Assembly (NCBI GenBank): GCA_040954595.2
Contig: CM082597.2
Coordinates: 8,184,001-8,248,000 of the forward strand
Origin: Balanoglossus misakiensis
Lineage: Eukaryota; Hemichordata
Direction: 5' to 3'
DNA: 64,000 nt
Shown: in pieces, positions 12,601-21,316 of the stretch
Position numbering within the stretch: the stretch's first letter is position 1
How the letters are laid out: each line of letters begins with the position of its first letter
Program-made: the position numbers and the translations under genes
The notes under the pieces: model-generated
What the model was told of the DNA's origin: nothing
The model's database searches: none
The model's input: only the letters and a program-made list of their open reading frames with translations

Positions 12601-15600
12601 TGAAGCAAAATCGAAGTGAAGCATCTGGTTAGAGTAATACAAGCAAAAATGGGGATAATGTGATTTAGTATAATTTTCTAGAAATTTGTAGTAAATTTAT
12701 TGCAACGTTAGTTTGTTTCTGGTGAATTGATTTTTGTCTATTTTATACTTTTATTATCATGTTATGAAGACTCTCGAGAGCCACCAAGACATTAGCTTTG
12801 TACGTCAGTAGACAAAACTGTGAATGTGAAGCATTGAATGAAATGATCCGGAGACTGTCGCATATCCAGTTCGCTTTCAATTAACATAACAATTACTCTA
12901 TTCAAATGAAATGTACTTTGAATACAGGTATAGAAGTAAATGTAATTATGCAAATAAAGCATTGTGTATTTGTATTTTTGTTACGACAGGTGAGACTGAG
13001 TCCTGCGGTAGTTCTAGAACCCCACGTTTTTCCCATTGTGCTTTGCGTGACAATAGGGGTCATGCAGGTCATGGGCGATCGATTAGATTGTCAAGGCGCT
13101 TATGGCGGCGAACGCTCGTGTGAGGTGAGATCACAACAAGTGATGACTCATAGAGGAGGAAGCACAGCATGTGATGACTCATCTAACTTGTCCACTTACC
13201 TAGACATTTAGGACAGCACTGCCCTGGTACACTTGCAAAATTAGAACATGTTGTGGCTTCACACACTGTTAAATTACAAGTCACAGTACCATCCTGTAAA
13301 TACAAATTATTTAATGGGTTATTATTATAGAAATTATGGACGACCATTGACCCTGACCCTGACCATTGATACTTTTAATAGTAAAGGAATGTATGTGTGC
13401 ACCAATGTTCATGATGCATGTAGACTAGACAATGTTTCTCCTACGTGTATTAGTGGAACATTTTTGTTTTGGTTTTAAGGTCTCTGTACGTATGATTTTT
13501 ATTTTGTATGCATTTTTCCACAGCTTATGCGTACAGTGTAGGTAACTCGAAAAAAAAAAACCTTAAGTCTTGGCATGAACACACTGCGTGTGCTTATAAC
13601 CCTCAAAGCCAAAAGTGCTCGAACACAAGATGTATTCTTCATTAAAAGGACAAAGTCTCTCTCTCGCAACCCTTTATCCATTAATAATGTTTGATACAAG
13701 ACACCGTTTATGTTATTCTACATGTGGATATATAGTGAATCAACGTTCAACCACCCACAATTTCTATCCCGTTTGTAGACACGAGAGTGAAAAACTCGCC
13801 GAAATAAATAATTGGTCTCTACCATTTATCCATTTTGGGCGAGTTTTTACTCTCATATCCTTCAAACGGGACGGAAGTTGTGTGTGGTCGAAAGTTGATT
13901 CACTACATGTATATATCCACATGTAGAATAACATAAATAATGTCTTGTATCAAACATCATTAATGGAAAGGGGCAGCTAGAGAGAGACTTTGTGCAGTGA
14001 TGAGAACTTACCAGACACAGGCAGGATCTACACACATCACCAAGAGGGTTGAAGAGATCACCATCAGCATACAAGATATTATTGTATTCACACAGACTAC
14101 AGTCTGGACAGCAATCAGAAGCTGTGTACAGTCCATGCTCACATGTTACTGGACACTCTAATTCTGTACAGGTAATCTTGGAATCAGGCTGAAAGAGGAA
14201 CGACAACAATCAGGTTCATACTGTAAAACAGTTTACTTTCGCGAGTCGAAATTTTCACGATATCGAGAGAGGCCACTGTTTCCCGAGTATTAATTTTCAC
14301 ATTCTCTTATTTCATTCACTGCATCGTTATCTTCAAAAAAAATGTTATGCGACTTTTTATTTTCATGCTATTTTGGCTCTCGCATAGTTCGCGTAAATTT
14401 ATTGTTCGCGAAAATAACATGTTTTACAGTATTTTGTAGTAGAAAACAGACATAGATATGACTAAACTCCTGACCAGTAACCTTAAATTGTTTGAGGTAT
14501 GTACGAGGTCAGATCTACATAGTCGACATCCAACACATTCTCAAAAAAGTGAAGTCTGCTCCAAGGGTTTGCATCAAGCAATCAGTTGCACCTTTTGTTT
14601 AATACACAGAAATGACTGAACTGTGAAGAATTTGACCAATCAGAAATCTTGTTAGATCTGTGCTACTGCATTCTGTGTTCTTACCTGACAAGTACAGCTC
14701 TGGCATGGACCATTCCTCTTAAACCACGTCTGTCCAAATGGATAGCTGATTCCGGAAGCATCTACACATCCCGGATGTTGGTTGCACGTCGGGCAGCATT
14801 GTCCGGGCAGGAATGTCTGAAACTTGATTGCACAGGGAAGTTCTGGACACAGTACAGATTCACATCTTATTTGTCCATCCTGTAATTAAACAATTGCAGA
14901 TTGCTACTGATGCAATAAGGACAAAACAAATAATTCTTTGTTTTGCGTCTTTCCATAAGGTACTATACTTATACCAAGTTGCACAATGATCACTTCACAG
15001 ATGGTGCGAAATCATTGCAGACACATGCATGGACGGAAGGACAGAAAAATTGATTTACTCTTTAAGTTTCCGCATTCCAAAGCATGAACTAACAACACAA
15101 TTAAATTTTGGAAGTCAACTGCTGTGGCTGAAATACATTAATATCAGATGGAACTACAGACTGAAGTAAAAATCATAATGACTATACAACTGCCATTGAA
15201 GAATGCAATAAGGCCAACATAAATAAATTCTTTGTTTTGCGTCTATTCATAAGGTACTATACTAATGCCAAGTTGCACAATGATCACTTCACAGATGATG
15301 CTGAAATCATTGTGGACATACATGTGCATGGATGGAAAGACAGACAGACCTCTATAGGGGGAACTGGGTTGAGAGGGTGAATAGACATGTACTTACTGAA
15401 CACCAACAAATTGTACAGTTCTGATTGGTTGGTTTTAACGTCTCACCACTTTGAAATTCATTACCATCAAAGAAACAACTTGCTGGGAATATACAATAAA
15501 AAGATAACATTGCAACATAATCAGCAAATGATAGACATAATGGTTAGAAATACTGTATAGTACCAAATTGAACTCCAATGTACATTGATCACATACTGTA

Positions 15601-18600
15601 AAACACTTTATTTTCGCGAGCAATACATTTTCGCCAAAATAGTGTGAAAATAAAATGTCGCATAATTTTTTTAAGATAACGATGCAGTGAATGAAATAAG
15701 AGAACGTGAAAATTAATACTCGCGAAACAGTGGCCTCTCTCGATATTGCAAAAATTTCAACTTTCGAAAATTAAGTGTTTTACAGTTGTAATGCCATGTT
15801 TGGACAACCAATTCAAAATCTCTACATTATTTTTTCTTCTTCCAATTGCAAAGTAACAACAACATACAGTATGACATTTTATGTTTTACTATTCACCAAT
15901 CTGATTAAAATCAGATGTAGGGAACAGCGACTTGGTTTTTCTTATGCTGTCGCCTCACACTACATCTGACCAACTCTCAATGGAGATCCCGCTGAACTCT
16001 ACGAGATTTACTGGGAATATAAACCAATTAGAAGGCGCCTTATAGCAAATGATAGGCAACCCACAATCACATGACCTGGCCCCTTGCGGTTGTTACCATG
16101 GAGCTACCACAGACATATATCTCGGGCGCGACAGTCGAATCAGCGTGGGGAATGGTTTCGAGCCAGTTCAGCGTGACGACTGAACCTCTATATTCCACCG
16201 GTCAACGAAATGTATAAGACGTGGCAACAAGTCGCAGTAAAATTGTTAGAGAATCGATTACATTTGTGTAAGGCCGTCCCAGAGAGAGATTCTGTCGCCA
16301 CGATCGTTTGTATACACCAGAGTGTACCGACCGACTGCATAGTGCACTGACTTGACTAGCTCTGCATGCAGGTCTGTGTGTTCCCGGCGTTACACAGACG
16401 TTAGAATAAGTTAATCGCATCATATTTGGGGTCAGTTGAAGTAGACAGGGAAAGGATTTTGCACAGATTTCGACAGAAAAAGCTGCGGTCGGGCGTCCGG
16501 GTCCGGAACGCAGACGCACCAGTTTTGTCTATGGGGCCTTATGCAGGGCTGTGGTGCATCGGGAACACACAGACCTGAACGCGGAGCTATGACTTGACAT
16601 TTCTTAGCCGAAGTTAGCGTTCTTTTTAAAAATTTGTCACATAAATTGTTTTGGGATACATGGCAGTGAAATTTGGTTTATTTTTTATTAACTTTTACAT
16701 GAAGTACGTCATTTTCCCCGACTAGCAGCATGACTACGAGGGCAAACATGACGACTTGTTAGGAGAGTTTGTAAATGATCCACGACAGTTCATCATGTGT
16801 ATATGGCTACAGCTCGACGTTGCACTGCTCTGCGAAAAGCACTCGCATACGATGACGCCAAACAAAGAAAGATATCATGGGATTACATGTAATTGTTCAC
16901 AAGAGAAAGCCAATCTGTCGTATTCTGTGCGATACTCGAAGTCAACAACAAAATTTCTCCCATCTCCCAGTGCAATTCTTTAGTCGGCATAACAGTCATT
17001 CTGATTGGCCGGGTCGGAATGCGCGATTTCAGCGGGATCTCCATTGAGAGTTGGTGAGATGTAGTGTGAGGCGACAGCATAAAAAAAACCAAGTCGCCGT
17101 TCCCTACACCTGATTTTAATCAGATTGACTATTCACTACATATCATTAGATCAATCAGTAGATTTCTGTCACCTTACATATCTCTTCCAGTAACTGCAGG
17201 AGATAAAGCCTCTAGAGCTGCCACTTTTGCATTATTTTCATGATTTTATTTTCCAGCTTAGATTGGTTCATCTAAATAAGTTTCTGATTGGTATACATGA
17301 ACACTTTATCGATGCCTGATTGTGGCTGTATGTAGCGATTCGAAAACATAGACATGAACATCCATACAGACAGTACGCAGCTATTGTGGTATGCGTCACC
17401 AAGAGATGACAAACTGATGCAAATACAAGTTACATGGCTTAATGGTGAGAATTTTAAAGGATAGGGAAAAGGTTTGAAGTATTTTATTGTGGAAAAAAAA
17501 TGTGTGAAATTTGGCAGCTCTAGAGGCTTTAAATGTTATGGTAAGATCCACATACTGAGAATGCGGAAGAAATGGTTCTCAATATTTCCCTGAAGTTCGG
17601 AAAGACTAATCAAGAGAAAATTTCAAAGTCACCTTTACAGACCGGACAGCATGGTCCCTGAATGGGATTTGCACACGTCACCAAAGGACAGTCGTGAACC
17701 AACACATCACACTGCCTTTCTGGAACAGAGAAAAATACAGATCATATGAAAGGAGATGCTTCAACATTGTGGAACTGGTCACCAAATGGTAATGAATTCA
17801 ACACAGTTCGATCACTTCATGGTGATTCTCTTTCTGACCAGAGGAACAGTGACATGTGATCAGAAATTGACCAATAAGAATGCAATCGTAAGTATAAATG
17901 TATCTCATGTGATCAGAAATTGACCAATGCAGTCTGTCTGGTACTTACCAAACATTGACATTGTGAACATGTGTTGTTCGGATCAGTAAATATTTCACCG
18001 TCATTAGAAATATAACCATTGTATAAACATTCTGTTGAAAAGAAATAATGAAAAACATTATCAGGGTAGAGGTCTTGGAATAAAAAAATTACATTAAAAA
18101 TTGCAATTAAATATATGTTGGCACATTTCTTGCTACCTAATTAAACCCCGGTGCGGAAAGTACTGGGGTTCGGATTAACGTGTGTTTGTATAGTTGTTTA
18201 TTTGGGAGTGGTCGTCGTGCATAATGACTGTGTAATTGCTTTCATGTACATGTACACATAAAATAATTGAACACTTTACACCTCCACGCGATTGACAGCT
18301 GTTTGAATAGCGTGGTTATTGTTTCTCAGGGACGCTTCTGAAAAGCACTGAAACCAGATTTCTCCCAAAATCATCGTTGTTTCAAAAGCTCGTGTACTTT
18401 TTCGTCGATAACTTTATGTTGTGTGTTTATAAAGCCAAATACTGTCGTTGTGTGGTGTAATTCTTTATGCTTGGACCTGTTTGGACCGATTTTCATAGAG
18501 CCAAGATCGTTGGTGTTGTCTGCTGTCAGTCAAACGGCATTAAGATTCGCCACCGGGATTTAAACAATAGTTTGTTTGTAAACTGTCTGTGTTTGGACAT

Positions 18601-19066
18601 TGCTGAATTCTTAGGGTCAGGATTAAATTTAACCATCAACAATAACAAGGCTGGGTATATGAAAGATAACATTTTGTTATTTTAATAGCTGAATGTAATT
18701 TTCTTTCAAATTTAACCGACCTGGAAATGGATTTAAGTATACATATCATTCCATGGTAGCACGAGTTTCTGCTTTACTACAAATTCATTCTCCCAATCCT
18801 GACTAGATTTGAGATGCAGATCATCCTTATGTAAATAAATGCTTCATCAATAAACTTGATGACACAACAGATCTAACTACATGTGCGGTTACCTTAACAA
18901 CTATGACAACAATGTCCAGGGTTGGGCAATGGATGTGTGCATTCATGTTTACATATCTGTTTGACACAAGTTACAATTCCTTCACTACAGGTACAGATTT
19001 CACATTCATCAACAGGACTGGTCCGTGTAGAATTGTGGTGATATTCTATATTGTTGAATACACAAC
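457..19066 (-). CDS. Multi-exon secreted VWC/EGF-domain protein gene (partial, with two lesions)
   Basis: Ten exons on the minus strand, listed 5' to 3': 18893-19066, 17949-18031, 17633-17719, 15397-15482, 14685-14879, 14012-14188, 13200-13293, 3076-3195, 2524-2633, 457-666. Each has AG/GT borders. The intron phases agree along the whole chain (1-1, 1-0, 0-1, 1-0, 0-0, 0-0, 0-1, 1-1, 1-0, 0-0), once a one-base deletion in the third exon is allowed for. The product would have about five cysteine-rich VWC domains, one calcium-binding EGF, a second EGF and a Q-rich segment. VWC repeats are known from extracellular BMP-binding proteins such as chordin, CRIM and kielin, and from NELL proteins, but this order matches no family I can name. 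No signal-peptide exon is visible, so the 5' end probably lies in 19-19.3 kb or was displaced by the transposons at 19.3-33 kb. Lesions: an in-frame TAA at 18894-18896 and the frameshift near 17701. Confidence 0.7.
2231..2382. mobile_element. Short inverted-repeat element (MITE)
   Basis: Starts CAGTCAAACCTGTCTAT and ends in its near-complement AGAGGTTTGACTG. It is about 150 bp without coding capacity. A lone end of the same type (GGGTTTGACTGTA) lies near 1738-1750. TIRs beginning CAGTCAAACC are common in small non-autonomous DNA transposons of animals. The rest of 667-2523 shows no gene. Confidence 0.55.
2524..2633 (-). CDS. Second EGF-like exon, incomplete at its C-terminus
   Basis: Encodes DDNECDQAGWSPC, then QQVCYNTPARYQCGC and RPGFNIHVL, with a CCACAG acceptor and a GTGAGT donor. 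Five of six EGF cysteines are present. The sixth should lie in a following exon that I could not find between 667 and 2523. It runs from phase 1 to phase 0. Confidence 0.72.
3076..3195 (-). CDS. Calcium-binding EGF exon
   Basis: Encodes DVNECSDSVCAGGC, then GGFSCCCGDDGFS and NCL. The D-x-N-E-C start is the calcium-binding EGF signature, and six cysteines are present. It is a classic symmetrical phase 1-1 EGF exon with a TTTTCAG acceptor and a GTAAGT donor, joined in frame to a second EGF exon. Confidence 0.85.
3196..4960. other. Intronic stretch, no gene recognised
   Basis: Part of the large intron between the EGF and VWC exons. It contains short palindromic motifs around TCTCACACTC (about 3520-3590 and 3750-3870) and AT-rich sequence. 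The open frames are short and have no domain signature. Confidence 0.5.
5433..5762 (+). pseudogene. F-box-like segment of the decayed transposon gene
   Basis: Begins LPPDVIVSILHHVNVTDIV and FTSTCSVLHTFRADAIIWC, the Leu-Pro start, amphipathic helices and Trp-Cys ending typical of F-box-like domains. A hydrophilic coiled region follows. Translation shifts frame near 5745 into EINDLKEKLAET and then meets a TAA. F-boxes bind Skp1 in SCF ubiquitin ligases. Its presence beside a transposase-like core would be unusual. Function is not shown. Confidence 0.5.
6203..6740 (+). pseudogene. GDKGG-motif (putative DDE first-Asp) segment
   Basis: Contains MPMTTWQLLKHTFKMELGV, an acidic stretch, then VSGDKGGNSTKLMLQVMN. 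After a frameshift near 6585 it continues AYDMVFKDIIADLCKLQ, and it ends near a GTAAAT donor at 6741. The Asp in a beta-strand-like SGD context followed by a Gly-rich turn is what one expects of a DDE/RNase-H-fold first catalytic residue. That assignment is inference. Confidence 0.5.
6767..7751. mobile_element. TTAA-flanked inverted-repeat element, about 985 bp
   Basis: Left end GGTAGTTGGAAAGGCTA and right end TAGCCTTTCCAACTACC are reverse complements. Each is bordered by TTAA (6763-6766 and 7752-7755). It has no ORF of note. TTAA target duplications are typical of piggyBac- and Kolobok-type transposons. It lies in the intron of the decayed transposon gene. Confidence 0.8.
7838..7953 (+). pseudogene. 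Probable small exon with a Cys pair
   Basis: Between an ATTACTAG acceptor and a GTAAGC donor. The first part reads VPTSDGELHG in one frame. After a shift the last part reads NEDNQTVSVNCAYCKLQHG. The C-x2-C could pair with the CSPQC near 8308 to form a zinc site. Weak; supported only by position and the splice signals. Confidence 0.3.
8297..9357 (+). pseudogene. C-x2-C / PLHLCLG core and coiled-coil segment
   Basis: Open to 9035: KISWWGVWEWLARLIG, then GPNGRYFCLHCYCTL, then RTFQDLERHSVNF, then TVTPLHLCLGIGLMILNLIE, and a leucine-rich coiled coil. After one stop at 9033-9035 the same frame continues (RREKTQRENALLEKQ, then YHSGALTGPDVRKI) until the insertion at 9362. This is the middle third of the putative transposase. 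Confidence 0.55.
9362..10156. mobile_element. TTAA-flanked inverted-repeat element, 795 bp, inside the transposase-like ORF
   Basis: Left end GATGGGTCCCTAGGATC and right end GATCCCAGGGACCCATC are complementary, and the TIR is about 40 bp. TTAA lies at 9358-9361 and 10157-10160. Removing the element and one TTAA joins IYSVF to KPALFKTGSGDKVF in one open frame that runs on to 10605, so insertion into a formerly continuous coding sequence is well supported. Confidence 0.88.
10157..10605 (+). pseudogene. C-terminal segment of the transposase-like gene
   Basis: Encodes HAMAVKVCTLLTKF, then KFHVMTVEVVRKE, then METEQVTESIHCYINKL and a basic tail, stopping at 10605. The E-Q-x2-ES-IH pattern resembles the conserved Glu region near the C-terminus of the family. 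An AATAAA signal lies near 10720. Confidence 0.55.
10606..11728. other. Non-coding flank of the decayed transposon
   Basis: No domain-bearing frame on either strand. No terminal inverted repeat pairing this side with 3.2-5.0 kb was found by eye, so the borders of the element that carried the 5.0-10.6 kb gene are unknown. Confidence 0.45.
11729..13024 (+). repeat. 1.3-kb dispersed repeat, copy 1
   Basis: Matches 57955-59320 in reverse orientation over nearly its whole length. It starts at AATAGAGAA next to a GGAGGTGGTTCTCTAAC arm and ends near CCTGCGGTAGTTCTAGAAC. It carries the ORF at 12329-12526. It lies in the VWC-gene intron just downstream of the 13200-13293 exon. Type unknown; no long TIRs or target duplication identified. 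Confidence 0.7.
12329..12526 (+). CDS. Small secreted-type ORF, 65 codons, in the dispersed repeat
   Basis: Starts MLYMVLLPVCVLASLAFER, a textbook signal peptide with a hydrophobic core. It is followed by about 46 residues with one Cys (RQRVCMVAILV) and a Lys-Lys end. The stop overlaps AAAAAGTAAGC, which could instead be a splice donor, making this the first exon of a longer gene. The copy at 58456-58653 keeps the frame with about four substitutions. I do not recognise the family. Evidence for coding is only the shared open frame and the signal peptide. Confidence 0.45.
   Translation: MLYMVLLPVCVLASLAFERTTLYEPQRQRVCMVAILVSNSSAKRLDTEVNPSDITNPRLVNSNKK
13200..13293 (-). CDS. VWC exon, C-terminal half
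   Basis: Encodes DGTVTCNLTVCEATTC, then PGQCCPKCL: the last VWC half before the EGF exons. It runs from phase 0 to phase 1. Its final G joins AT of the 3195 exon to make Asp, giving CPKCL-DVNEC across a 10-kb intron filled with mobile elements. Confidence 0.8.
13646..13994. mobile_element. Inverted-repeat element (TTAA family), copy 1, right end trimmed
   Basis: Palindromic arms run from AAAGTCTCTCTCTCGC to GCTAGAGAGAGACTTTGT, with a second inner palindrome around GTGGATATATAGTGAAT. It is the same family as 38003-38347. TTAA precedes it at 13642-13645. The right end lacks the last few bases and its TTAA. Non-coding. Confidence 0.75.
14012..14188 (-). CDS. VWC exon (end of one repeat plus start of the next)
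   Basis: Encodes ITCTELECPVTC, then DCCPDC, then CEYNNILYADGDLF and CRSCLCL. It has 59 codons in phase 0 at both ends, between a CTTTCAG acceptor and a GTAAGT donor. The donor is only about 15 bases from the end of the inverted-repeat element at 13646-13994. Confidence 0.82.
14219..14431. mobile_element. MITE with TACTGTAAAAC ends, copy 1
   Basis: Left TACTGTAAAACAGTTTAC and right ATGTTTTACAGTA are inverted. The inner sequence TTTCGCGA is mirrored too. TA borders fit a Tc1/mariner-type target duplication. It lies in the VWC intron between the 14685 and 14012 exons. Confidence 0.75.
14685..14879 (-). CDS. VWC exon (end of one repeat plus start of the next)
   Basis: Starts DGQIRCESVLCPELPC, continues PGQCCPTC, then begins the next repeat with GCVDASGISYPFG and CQSCTCQ. 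It has 65 codons in phase 0 at both ends, with an ATTACAG acceptor and a GTAAGA donor. The plus-strand ORF over the same interval is its shadow. Confidence 0.8.
14912..15347. repeat. Two-copy direct repeat, 294-bp period
   Basis: CAATAAGG near 14912 begins about 140 bases that recur from 15206. Shared blocks include TTCTTTGTTTTGCGTCT and CAATGATCACTTCACAGAT. Non-coding intronic duplication. Confidence 0.7.
15397..15482 (-). CDS. VWC exon, N-terminal half
   Basis: Encodes SCFFDGNEFQSGETL, then CTICWCS, with a TTCCCAG acceptor and a GTAAGT donor. It runs from phase 1 to phase 0, which fits exactly between the 17633 and 14879 exons. It is the first half of a VWC repeat. The Mutator-like element 15897-17127 lies in the intron just upstream. 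Confidence 0.7.
15594..15786. mobile_element. MITE with TACTGTAAAAC ends, copy 2
   Basis: Starts TACTGTAAAACACTTTATT and ends AAGTGTTTTACAGT. The interior matches 14219-14431 in reverse complement. Same Tc1/mariner-like non-autonomous family. Confidence 0.75.
15897..17127. mobile_element. Mutator-like element, 1231 bp, about 100-bp TIRs, 9-bp target duplication
   Basis: Left end CAATCTGATTAAAATCAG and right end CTGATTTTAATCAGATTG begin inverted repeats of about 100 bp (both include GATCTCCATTGAGAGTTGG or its complement). The flanks carry identical 9-mers, ACTATTCAC, at 15888-15896 and 17128-17136. Long TIRs plus a 9-bp duplication are the hallmark of Mutator-like (MULE) transposons. No transposase is encoded; the open frames inside are short and lack domains. 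Confidence 0.88.
17205..17530. mobile_element. Inverted-repeat MITE (CTAGAGCTGCCA family), copy 1
   Basis: Left AAAGCCTCTAGAGCTGCCA is the exact reverse complement of the right end TGGCAGCTCTAGAGGCTTT. The interior matches repeats at 45733-46083 and 52684-52996 (for example CTTATCGATGCC and GCGTCNCCAAGAGATGAC). Confidence 0.8.
17633..17719 (-). CDS. VWC exon, C-terminal half, with a one-base frameshift
   Basis: Read in phase 0, as the previous exon requires, it begins KGSVMC and then hits a stop. Read one frame over from about 17701 it gives VHDCPLVTC and GPCCPVCK, the expected VWC ending with C-x4-C-x4-C spacing. Adding one T to the short T run would give 88 bases, which has the right phases (0 to 1). 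The exon is therefore a VWC C-half with a single-base deletion, real or from sequencing. Confidence 0.68.
17949..18031 (-). CDS. VWC exon, N-terminal half
   Basis: Encodes CLYNGYISNDGEIF, then CSQCQCL: the first half of a VWC repeat (C, then NG, then a C-x2-C-x-C cluster). It starts in phase 1 and ends in phase 0 at a GTAAGT donor. It joins the 17633-17719 exon to give CQCLKGSVMC, a standard VWC mid-domain motif. Confidence 0.72.
18036..18892. other. Intron, no gene recognised
   Basis: Between VWC exons. The plus-strand frame 18467-18685 has no recognisable domain and no partner exons. Confidence 0.45.
18893..19066 (-). CDS. VWC-domain exon ending in an in-frame stop next to an intact donor
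   Basis: A complete VWC repeat: GCVFNNIEYH, then CEICTCSEGIVTC, then ICKHEC, then GHCCHSC. It starts in phase 1 after an ATAG acceptor and ends in phase 1 at a GTAACC donor. The last full codon before the donor is TAA. In sister exons this position is AAA (17633 exon) or CTA (13200 exon). The next exon at 18031 also starts in phase 1, so apart from the stop the junction works. It is either a nonsense mutation or the true end of a short VWC protein. Confidence 0.75.
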
Positions 19067-19343
19067 CTATAGCACAAAAAGATTCGTTTGGAATCAATTA
19101 TTCTTTGGAAATAATTACCAAGAGCTTTATAATTTTGATTAAAACCTTACCACTACTGGGCGTCATACCCGTTTAGAGTGTCAGGGGCCCTTAAAATATA
19201 TATGTGCCCTTTTTCTTCTTAAAGGTATTTTGACTGTCTTGGCATGGCTCTCTAACGTACTTAAACACACTTGGCAGTCTGAGCCCCCTGTAAAATGTAC
19301 CATATCGCACTGGTTTGCACTGTATTGGTCTGAGGGTCTTGTA

Positions 19344-19828
19344 TACACCACTTTCATAAGTAGTGCCCTGTACAGGCGATGACGTCATTCGGGGGAAAGT
19401 TTGAAGAAGCCATTTTGTCAACGGTATTTTTCTTATGTGGCGCCTGGTGTTTTTTCAACGCGGTCGCGGGAAGCTGGAAATGGCTGCAAAAATGGTGAGT
19501 GCGATTTCAGTTTTCTTCTCAAAGTCCTTATTTGGTTCTGCCAAGTAATTTCAGACTGCCGGTCACTCATAAATATTCATCGGCGGCATTAATTTTCATT
19601 ACTTAAATATTTACATCCTATTACTTATTCATGTCCTCAACGTACTTGCTCTAAGCAGCTCAGTGATCCAGTTTTCATTCACAACTAATACAAAAGACCC
19701 AATAGCTACAATGACACAACATCTGAACAACTAAATACTATTAGCAACTGTTTCACACCTCTGGTTTTTGTTTTCTTCACGATCTTTTGTTTATTTAACA
19801 GCAATGTACATGGGCCAGCCAGGGCTGC
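19344..19828 (+). repeat. Left terminal inverted repeat of element A
   Basis: Matches the complement of 26980-27459 with few differences, ending at the block ATGGGCCAGCCAGGGCTG. It contains ATGGCTGCAAAAATG (19480-19494) directly followed by a GTGAGT donor. The TIR probably holds the promoter. Confidence 0.85.
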
Positions 19829-21154
19829 AATTTTTATCACTTTCATTCCATTGACAGGCTATCCTTTGAGCTACCACTGAGCTGACTGAAGTGAATCATG
19901 AGTTTTCAGAACGGTAGAGTGGCAAATGCTGTGCAGCCTAGCTGTAATTGTGCAAATGTGAGTGATTGTTTTTCAGATGCTTCAATAATGGTTACACATG
20001 CAAAGTGAGAATTCACATATTTTCAGTAGTAATATGCCTAATTGAAATATTCATTTGTGTCGATAAGTTTTTAATGTTTGAACTACTTTATCCAGGTGAC
20101 CAGACCCCTAATTAAATGCTTTGACTTTTTTTCTATACAGCTAACTGAGGAAGACAGACCGGGTTCTGTTTTATCGAAGGATGTTGAAAAATGCAAAAAG
20201 AGTGAACTACAGTTTTGGTTAAAATGCCATGGATTAGTGCACAAGTCGGCGGATACCAGGGCAACACTCATAACAAGGTCATTATTACTCTTGCTTTTCA
20301 CTAAATAGAGTCCGATGTGTTGAATGCTGATATTGATGTAATGGTCATTAAATGCTTTGAAATATCTATCAAAACATGTTCCTTTGTATTTCAGAGTCCG
20401 GAAGAGGTACCATGATGCCCATACTATTGTTGACCCTGATCCAGGACTGTGTTACACACGGGCGAAGAGGCTCCGTTGTCCAAGATGTAAAGATGAATAC
20501 ACTGTTGATAAGACTCAAACTGTGGACATTTCTAGTTGTGATGATTGGACCAGTTCTTGTGGTTCAATACCAACAGGTTTCTCATATGTTCAAATTATGA
20601 ACCATGTGAAAAAGTCGGGCAAAGTTGTTGGGGATTATGTTGAAAAACCACTTGATAAAGGGTACAATTTTTTGTTATGAAAATTATGTACACAATGTAA
20701 AAAGCTGCAAAACAGACACACATTGTTTAATCAAAGGGAGGTGTTACAGGTCCCAAAAGAAAAATGAACCGCCCCATTTTGTCAGCTTGTCACTATGTTT
20801 AGTAACAGCTGAGGTTTTTAATGCAAAGTGCTCATAACACAACGACATAGAAATCCCAATTTTCGAAAACGAAGATAAATTCGGATTTTTGTATGGAAAT
20901 ACTCATTATCAATGTCAGCCCAATCAAAAATTACAAAATTCCTTTGAAAAAACCCATGGTTGTCAAAGGGAAATTTTGAAATTGATTTTTCAATGGAAAA
21001 GTGCATAAATGTTACATTAAAGACCCTCATTATTATTTGTATTGAATAAAAAACTAACTTTGAGCGATGCTAAATTTGATTTGACTTTTTTCAACAGAAA
21101 AACGAGCGCAGTTTAATTGTCAATGGGAAAGGAATCTTGTATAGCTTGAAATCT

Positions 21155-21316
21155 TGCCAATTGGCAGGAAAACCGCAACGACTTAGAAATCCCTGCCAAT
21201 TGGCAGGATTTTCAGGCTGTACTAGACTCCTGCCAATCGGCAAGATTTCCAGGTTGTACAAGACTCCTGCCAATTGGCAGGATTTTCAGGCTGTACAAGA
21301 CTCCTGCCAATCGGCA
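21155..21316. repeat. Left subterminal array of TGCCAATTGGCA palindromes
   Basis: Five copies start at 21155, 21194, 21231, 21268 and 21305, spaced 37-39 bases. Two carry TCGG instead of TTGG. The spacers alternate between ATTTTCAGGCTGTAC- and ATTTCCAGGTTGTAC-like sequence. Confidence 0.9.

Noticed and set aside
14649-14885. Plus-strand 78-codon ORF
   Set aside because: Shadow of the minus-strand VWC exon 14685-14879, which has proper splice sites and cysteine spacing.
19401-19592. A 63-codon ORF conserved in both TIRs of element A (also 27211-27402)
   Set aside because: Its conservation is fully explained by the near-identical TIRs. No domain is present and the frame overlaps the better-supported ATG plus donor mini-exon.
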